Of a stretch of DNA of 64,000 nucleotides, positions 59,648 through 64,000 are shown piece after piece. The DNA lies in NCBI RefSeq assembly GCF_004798865.1, contig NW_025336480.1:24831611-24895610 (forward strand). Direction: 5' to 3'. Below the pieces are notes generated by a model. It was not told where the DNA came from. It did not search any database and saw nothing but the letters and a program-made list of their open reading frames with translations. Source of the stretch: Varanus komodoensis. Lineage: Eukaryota; Chordata; Lepidosauria; Squamata; Varanidae. Both the position numbers and the translations under genes were made by a program. How positions within the stretch are numbered: position 1 is the stretch's first letter; every line of letters begins with the position of its first letter.

Positions 59648-60611
59648 ATGGGGAGGGGGTTTGAGACTGTCAGAGAAGCTGACAGCAATATTGATAGGTG
59701 GCCAGACTCTGTCACTAAGTTGGACTCCTAGCAGGCTCACCCAAGAAAAGAATGATGAAAATGGAAACACCAGAGTAAGAAACCATTCACTAAGGAGTAC
59801 TGATCACTTCTTCAGGACAGAATGGCTATTTATATTGGTAATGGGGGTAACAGAAGATATTTCACAGACAATGACAGTAACACACAAACTAACACTTGTT
59901 CGTACTGTGAAGAAGGTCATAATGGTAAACTACTTCTAATTATCCTTAGCTTGTAAACTGTATCATGAAACAATATAAAATGAAACAAGAGTTAGTGCCA
60001 GAAAATGACTCTCTCAGGTTCAAAGCCATTCAACCAGCTAGTGAAAAAGCAAAGGCCTAATATTAATAGTGCTGTAACTACTGAAATAACTAGATAAAGA
60101 CTGAAATGAAGTCTAGTGGTTAAAATGCACAGAGGTGAAAGGAACGTTCAGTGCTGCATAACACATACAATTTGAAGATGGAATGGAAGAAATACGAACT
60201 AAGTTAAAACTGGAAATAGTGAAACAAGAAATGGAACAGTTAAACAATACAGTACTTAGTGTAAGTGAACTAAAATGGACTGAAATGGGACATTTTCAGC
60301 CAGACAAATGCAGAGTGTTCTACTTTAGAAATGAACGCAAATGAAATGCAGTATCTCTAATGTTGAGGTAAATTGTAGCACTGGAAGTAAAGGCCTAAGT
60401 CTGAGTGAATAGTATCAATCAGAATTCTTGGAAAACCTATCAAAAGTACCATAATTTAAGTCAACCATTCATATAAAAGGACACATTACAATGGCCAGTG
60501 TAAAGAAATAAAAGAGAACAACAAAGGAGGAAAATCAAGAAGCCTCTTTCAGACAATCCAAAAAATAAAGGGAAATTCAACCCTAGATTAGGAATGCTGA
60601 AAAACCAAGAG
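59648..60611 (+). mobile_element. BovB (RTE) LINE, 5' section of a broken copy
   Basis: Begins gggggtttgagactgtcaga, the same BovB 5'UTR as at 4638, and follows that copy through gtgccagaaaatgactctct and tggactgaaatgggacattt. It then skips most of the endonuclease and reaches a pre-RT segment (KSRSLFQ-like, about 60530-60590). It is interrupted at about 60612 by a CR1 insertion and continues at 61813. Confidence 0.8.
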
Positions 60612-61094
60612 AAACATAGAAACATAGAAAACAGAGCGAGTCAGAAGGGGTCTCCCAGGCCATCTAGTCTGACCTCCGGCACCAGCCGGCTCCGCTCACA
60701 ACATGCCCACCATGTGGACATCCAGCCTATCCTTGAACACCCGCACCGATGGGGCCTCAACGACCTCTCATGGAAGCCCATTCCACACCCTCGGGGTCCT
60801 GAGCATCAGGAAGTGCTTCCTGGCATCCAAACGAACCCTTGGCTCAATGAGCTTTGCTCCGTTGGAGCGCGTTCTGCCTTCCTCTGCAGGGGAGAACAGG
60901 TCTCTACCCATCTCCATGTGACATCCCCTCACATACCTGTATGTCGCCAACATATCCCCTTTGAGTCTCCTCTTCTCCAGGCTGAAGAGACCCAGTTCCC
61001 TCAGTCTCGCCTCATACGGCATCCCCTGCAAACCGGCCACCAACCTTGTGGCCCTACGCTGCACTGACTCCAATCTGGCTATATCCTTTCTGTA
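60612..61094 (-). mobile_element. CR1 LINE 3' part, minus orientation, cut by the gap
   Basis: Minus-strand frame 60768-61073 is open for 101 codons: [37 protein letters not shown] and [10 protein letters not shown], followed by the 3'UTR and a tail of gaaacatagaaacatag type at 60612-60628. GC-rich and little decayed, so younger than the related CR1 at 41148. Its 5' part would lie in the gap. Confidence 0.9.
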
Positions 61095-61194
61095 NNNNNN
61101 NNNNNNNNNNNNNNNNNNNNNNNNNNNNNNNNNNNNNNNNNNNNNNNNNNNNNNNNNNNNNNNNNNNNNNNNNNNNNNNNNNNNNNNNNNNNNN
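61095..61194. other. Assembly gap (100 N)
   Basis: Exactly 100 unknown bases, the conventional placeholder for a gap of unknown size. It lies between CR1 and Tigger sequence. Confidence 1.
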
Positions 61195-61810
61195 AAGCAG
61201 ATGGAAGAGGTTATGGAGGAAATCTCATCTACAGAGGAGGAGGAGGAGAAAAAAGGCGGAGGAATTCAAATGAGATTAGGGAGATGTGTAAAACGTGGGA
61301 AACAGTACAAAATTTTATAGAAAAGCACCACCCAAATAAGTCTGTAGCAGTGCGAGCAATGAATCTGTTTAACAACAATGCAATGTCACATTTCTGTGAA
61401 ATCCTCAAAAGGAGGCAAAAGCAAGTGCCATTGGATAGTTTCCTTGTTGAAGTTGCATGAAAAGAAAAAGATTCCATTGAGCCAATAGATAGCAGTGATT
61501 CTGTTAGTGATACTGAAAGTTGTCCTACACAATAACCCTCTTCTCTCTTGTCTCCCTCACACCAGCCACAAAGGTTTTCAAAGATAAGAGCAGGTTAATT
61601 TGTTTTATTTTTCTTTATATTTTGCATTGTCTTTATTATTTTGCATTATATTACAGTATTGTAATTATTTTATATTGATATTTTTGGTTGTAGAACGAAT
61701 CAAATGAGTTTCCATTACTTCTTATGAGGAAATTTGCTTTGATATACAAGTGCTTTGGATTACAAGCATGTTTCTGGAACGAATTATGCTCACAAACCAA
61801 GGTTTTACTG
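61195..61810 (+). mobile_element. Tigger/pogo-superfamily DNA transposon, 3' part
   Basis: Residues 61272-61460 encode a transposase C-terminus, EIREMCKTWETVQNFIEKHH, VAVRAMNLFNNNAMSHF and LKRRQKQVPLDSFLVEVA then stop, typical of Tigger transposases. An acidic STEEEEE run lies upstream in another frame, so at least one frameshift is present. The 3' end reads gaacgaattatgctcacaaa, ccaaggttttactg followed by TA at 61811-61812, the expected ACTG end with TA target. The 5' part (DNA-binding and DDE domains) is missing and probably lies in the gap. Confidence 0.88.
61272..61460 (+). pseudogene. Tigger-type transposase C-terminal remnant
   Basis: Sixty-two codons and a stop, homologous to the extreme C-terminus of Tigger-family transposases. 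It has no catalytic DDE residues because the upstream part is lost to the gap. Not a host gene as far as can be seen. Confidence 0.85.
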
Positions 61811-61812
61811 TA

Positions 61813-63150
61813 TTAAGAAGTGCAGCAATTATAGGACCATTGCAAGCACAGTGTTCAGAGTGTTGCAACAAAGCAATCTGCCTTATGTGCTGTCAGAAAT
61901 GCTGACAAGCAGGATGCTAAAAAGGAAGAAGTACTAAAGATCCTATTGCAATATACATTGGCTATTGAAGTGCACCAAATAATTTTACAAGAAGATTAGC
62001 GTGTGCTTTATAGATTATAGCAAAGTCTTTGACTGTGGGGATCACAAGAAGCTATGGATGGTTCTGAAAGAAATGTGTATGCCTCAGCATATGATTACCT
62101 TGAGGCATAACATGTATCAAGAGTAAGAAGCTATTGTTAGGACAGAATATGGAGAAACAGAATGGTTCCCTACAGGCAAAACCATCAGACAAGGGTGTTT
62201 AATATTTATTTATTTAAAGTTCTTGTATCCCGCCCTTCACAATGTCTCAGGGTGGCAACACAATGAAATAAATATAAATATAAAAATAGTACAGCATCGC
62301 TAACAAATAATTTTTTCTTCCCTATCTGTTCAATCTGTACGCAGAATTTATCAAAAGGAAAGATGGATTCTTATCAAAGGAAGCAAGAGTAAAAACTGGC
62401 AGAAGATAAATCACTAATTTAAGTAATGCAGAAGATACCATAAAGCAGTAATGAATTGAAATGACACCTGATTAAAGTGAAAAAATGAAAATGCAAAAGC
62501 AGGACTGTAGCAGAACATTAAGAAAAAATAATGATGAGAGAAGGATTCTACAGCTTTAACATCAACAGTAAAGAAACTGAAAGTACTAAATATTTTGCAT
62601 ACCTTGGTTCAATCAGCAATTCAATGGGGAACTGCAGTTAAGAAATTTGAAGAAGACTAAGACTTGACAGGGTAGCAATGAAGGAACTAGAAAATATCAT
62701 CAAGTGTAAGGATATTTCATTGTAGACCAAGGTTTCCACATTACTGCATTCCTGATTACTATGTGTGAGTGTGAAAGTTTGACAATGAAGAAAGTTGATA
62801 GGAAGAAAATAGATGTGCATAAAAAAGGATGCTGAAGGAAAGCTGGAGTGGCAGAAACACAAACAAATGAGTCATAGATCAAATTAAACAAATGTAATAA
62901 AAAATGCCTACATCAAGGCTGTTGTACTTTAGGTACATCATGAAAAGGTAAGACTCACCAGAGTAGACAATAAAGCCACAGACAGTTGAAAGCAGAAGAA
63001 AAAGGGAAATACCGTAAATGAAATGGCTCAATTCCATTAAGAAAGTCATAGCCTTGAGTTTACTTGAGCTGAGCAAGTCTATCAAAGGCAGGACATTTTG
63101 GAGGATATTGATTCAAAGGATGGTCAGAGATGACTTCATGGCATATAACC
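61813..63150 (+). mobile_element. BovB (RTE) LINE, 3' section of the broken copy
   Basis: Resumes with KKCSNYRTIAS, then CFIDYSKVFDCGDHKKLW, MVLKEMCMPQHMI and the IRQGC block. After a short insertion (62200-62313) it continues YLFNLYAEFIKRKD, RVAMKELENIIKCKDISL and the BovB 3' end (catagccttgagtttacttg, gatgacttcatggcatataa). Many stops are present. With 59648-60611 it forms one old insertion. Confidence 0.85.
62200..62313 (-). mobile_element. Short LINE 3' tail inserted in the BovB
   Basis: On the plus strand it reads atatttatttatttaaagtt and cttgtatcccgcccttcaca then tgtctcagggtggcaacaca, a LINE 3' end in minus orientation. The BovB reading frame resumes right after it, so it is a clean nested insertion. 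Confidence 0.65.
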
Positions 63151-63844
63151 TAAATAAGCCTAAATACATTCAATAAATGCATATTTTCAGTACACTATCA
63201 CATATTTTTCAATATAATGTGATTTGCATTAATGTGCTTATGTTAAGTTCAGAGATAAGTATCACGTTAAATATGGGATGTTTTCACTGTATCATTTCAA
63301 TTAGGTTAATATTATCTATTCACAGGACATGAATTGTATCCTAAGGCATCACTTCAGAAACTTTATAACATTTAATTAATCAGTTAATTGAATTAACTGC
63401 AACCCAGTAATTCCAACCTGACCTTTGTTCATAAATACTGTTGGCTCAGCCATATTTCAGAGGTACGTGCTCATGAAAAAAGTGATCCAACCTGCATTCT
63501 GTTATTCTGATGCAAAGTACAAGTCGGTTCAAGAGGCTTGAAGTGAAAGATTTGAATACAATTTCCTCAGATTTTTCATGCAGACAAAAACCATGCTCAG
63601 AGATAAGACGTGCTTATGTACTCACAAGCAATGTATAAATGGAAAATTTTCAGTACTAAGCATACTATGTTCCAGCTTCCATTCATGCTTAACTGCATCT
63701 AGTAATTTGGTAAGACCTGCAATTCAACTGAAGGGCAATTTTTCTGGCAACATAGTGCTTTTGAAGGCACTATACAGGCCCACAGAGGGCTATCATTAAT
63801 GCTTTATTGTGTGTGTGTGTGGGGGGGAACTTTTCAAAAGTGTT

Positions 63845-64000
63845 TGAGAAAGGCAGGTTGCTTACCTGTAACTGTCGTTCTTTGAGTGGCCATCTGTGCA
63901 TTCACACATATGGGTGCTGCGCCTGCGCAGTGTCTATGGCCGGAAAGATTGAAAGCTTAATGGTTTTTGGTGGGAACTCCGCACCCCTCCCCCACAATGG
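63845..64000. repeat. Dispersed repeat at the window end, family unknown
   Basis: Begins ggttgcttacctgtaactgt and gttctttgagtggccatctg, then cacacatatgggtgctgcgc and ctgcgcagtgtctatggcc. I recall closely similar blocks recurring in reptile genomes, but I cannot name the family. It is cut by the window edge. The CpG content is much higher than in the flanks. Confidence 0.5.

Larger units (their letters stand above)
59120..64000 (-). other. SPTLC3: SPTLC3 intron, 5' part continues past the window
   Basis: Everything above the exon at 58993-59119 to the window edge lacks a further SPTLC3 exon that I can read. It is occupied by the nested BovB/CR1/Tigger complex (59648-63150) and a repeat at the very end. 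The preceding exon should encode the GTFTKSFGA-type PLP-lysine region and must lie beyond 64000, unless it is in the gap, which is unlikely because the gap sits inside a transposon nest. Confidence 0.7.

Noticed and set aside
61195-61320. Acidic Glu-rich open frame read through the gap
   Set aside because: Partly gap; the rest belongs to the Tigger transposase region in a shifted frame.
1-64000. CRISPR arrays, operons, phage or plasmid functions
   Set aside because: No regularly spaced direct repeats and no prokaryotic gene organisation; the sequence is clearly vertebrate.

Overview
This is vertebrate genomic DNA, and the repeats point to a squamate reptile, most likely a lizard. It holds a nearly complete tRNA-derived SINE of the Sauria type, several BovB (RTE) LINE copies, CR1 and L2 LINEs, MIR-like tRNA SINEs, hAT-type MITEs and a Tigger/pogo element. 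The long coding exons are few, the introns are kilobases long with GT-AG borders, and the base composition is AT-rich. There is no bacterial gene organisation, CRISPR array or operon. The 100 N run at 61095-61194 is an assembly gap.

The only host gene I can support is the 3' end of SPTLC3 (serine palmitoyltransferase long chain base subunit 3), on the minus strand. Four exons read cleanly, in transcript order 58993-59119, 44989-45124, 39532-39661 and 33740-33853 (ending in the stop codon). The joined phases (0-1, 1-2, 2-0, 0-stop) match throughout and give the last 168 or so residues of a protein of about 550. The 3'UTR probably runs down to about 31.9 kb. The 5' exons, including the PLP-lysine exon, lie beyond base 64000.

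Layout: 1-31.9 kb is gene-poor sequence downstream of SPTLC3, with a BovB copy carrying an internal deletion (4.6-6.0 kb), a CR1 fragment (6.5-7.3 kb), several old SINEs, and at 16.95-20.22 kb an L2-clade LINE with an uninterrupted 1030-codon endonuclease/reverse-transcriptase frame. 31.9-33.7 kb is the 3'UTR. 33.9-59.0 kb is three SPTLC3 introns filled with old LINE, SINE and MITE copies. 59.1-64.0 kb is the next intron, dominated by one BovB copy that has been broken up by a CR1, a Tigger DNA transposon and a short LINE tail, with the assembly gap inside the nest.

I found no new biological system. The observations most worth following are the intact L2 frame, the Tigger-family transposon next to the gap, the hAT MITE with a perfect 8-bp target duplication, a long hairpin inside a GC-rich hAT-like element, and an inverted repeat pair inside the last SPTLC3 intron. 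Much of 1-31 kb is unique-looking sequence in which I recognise nothing.
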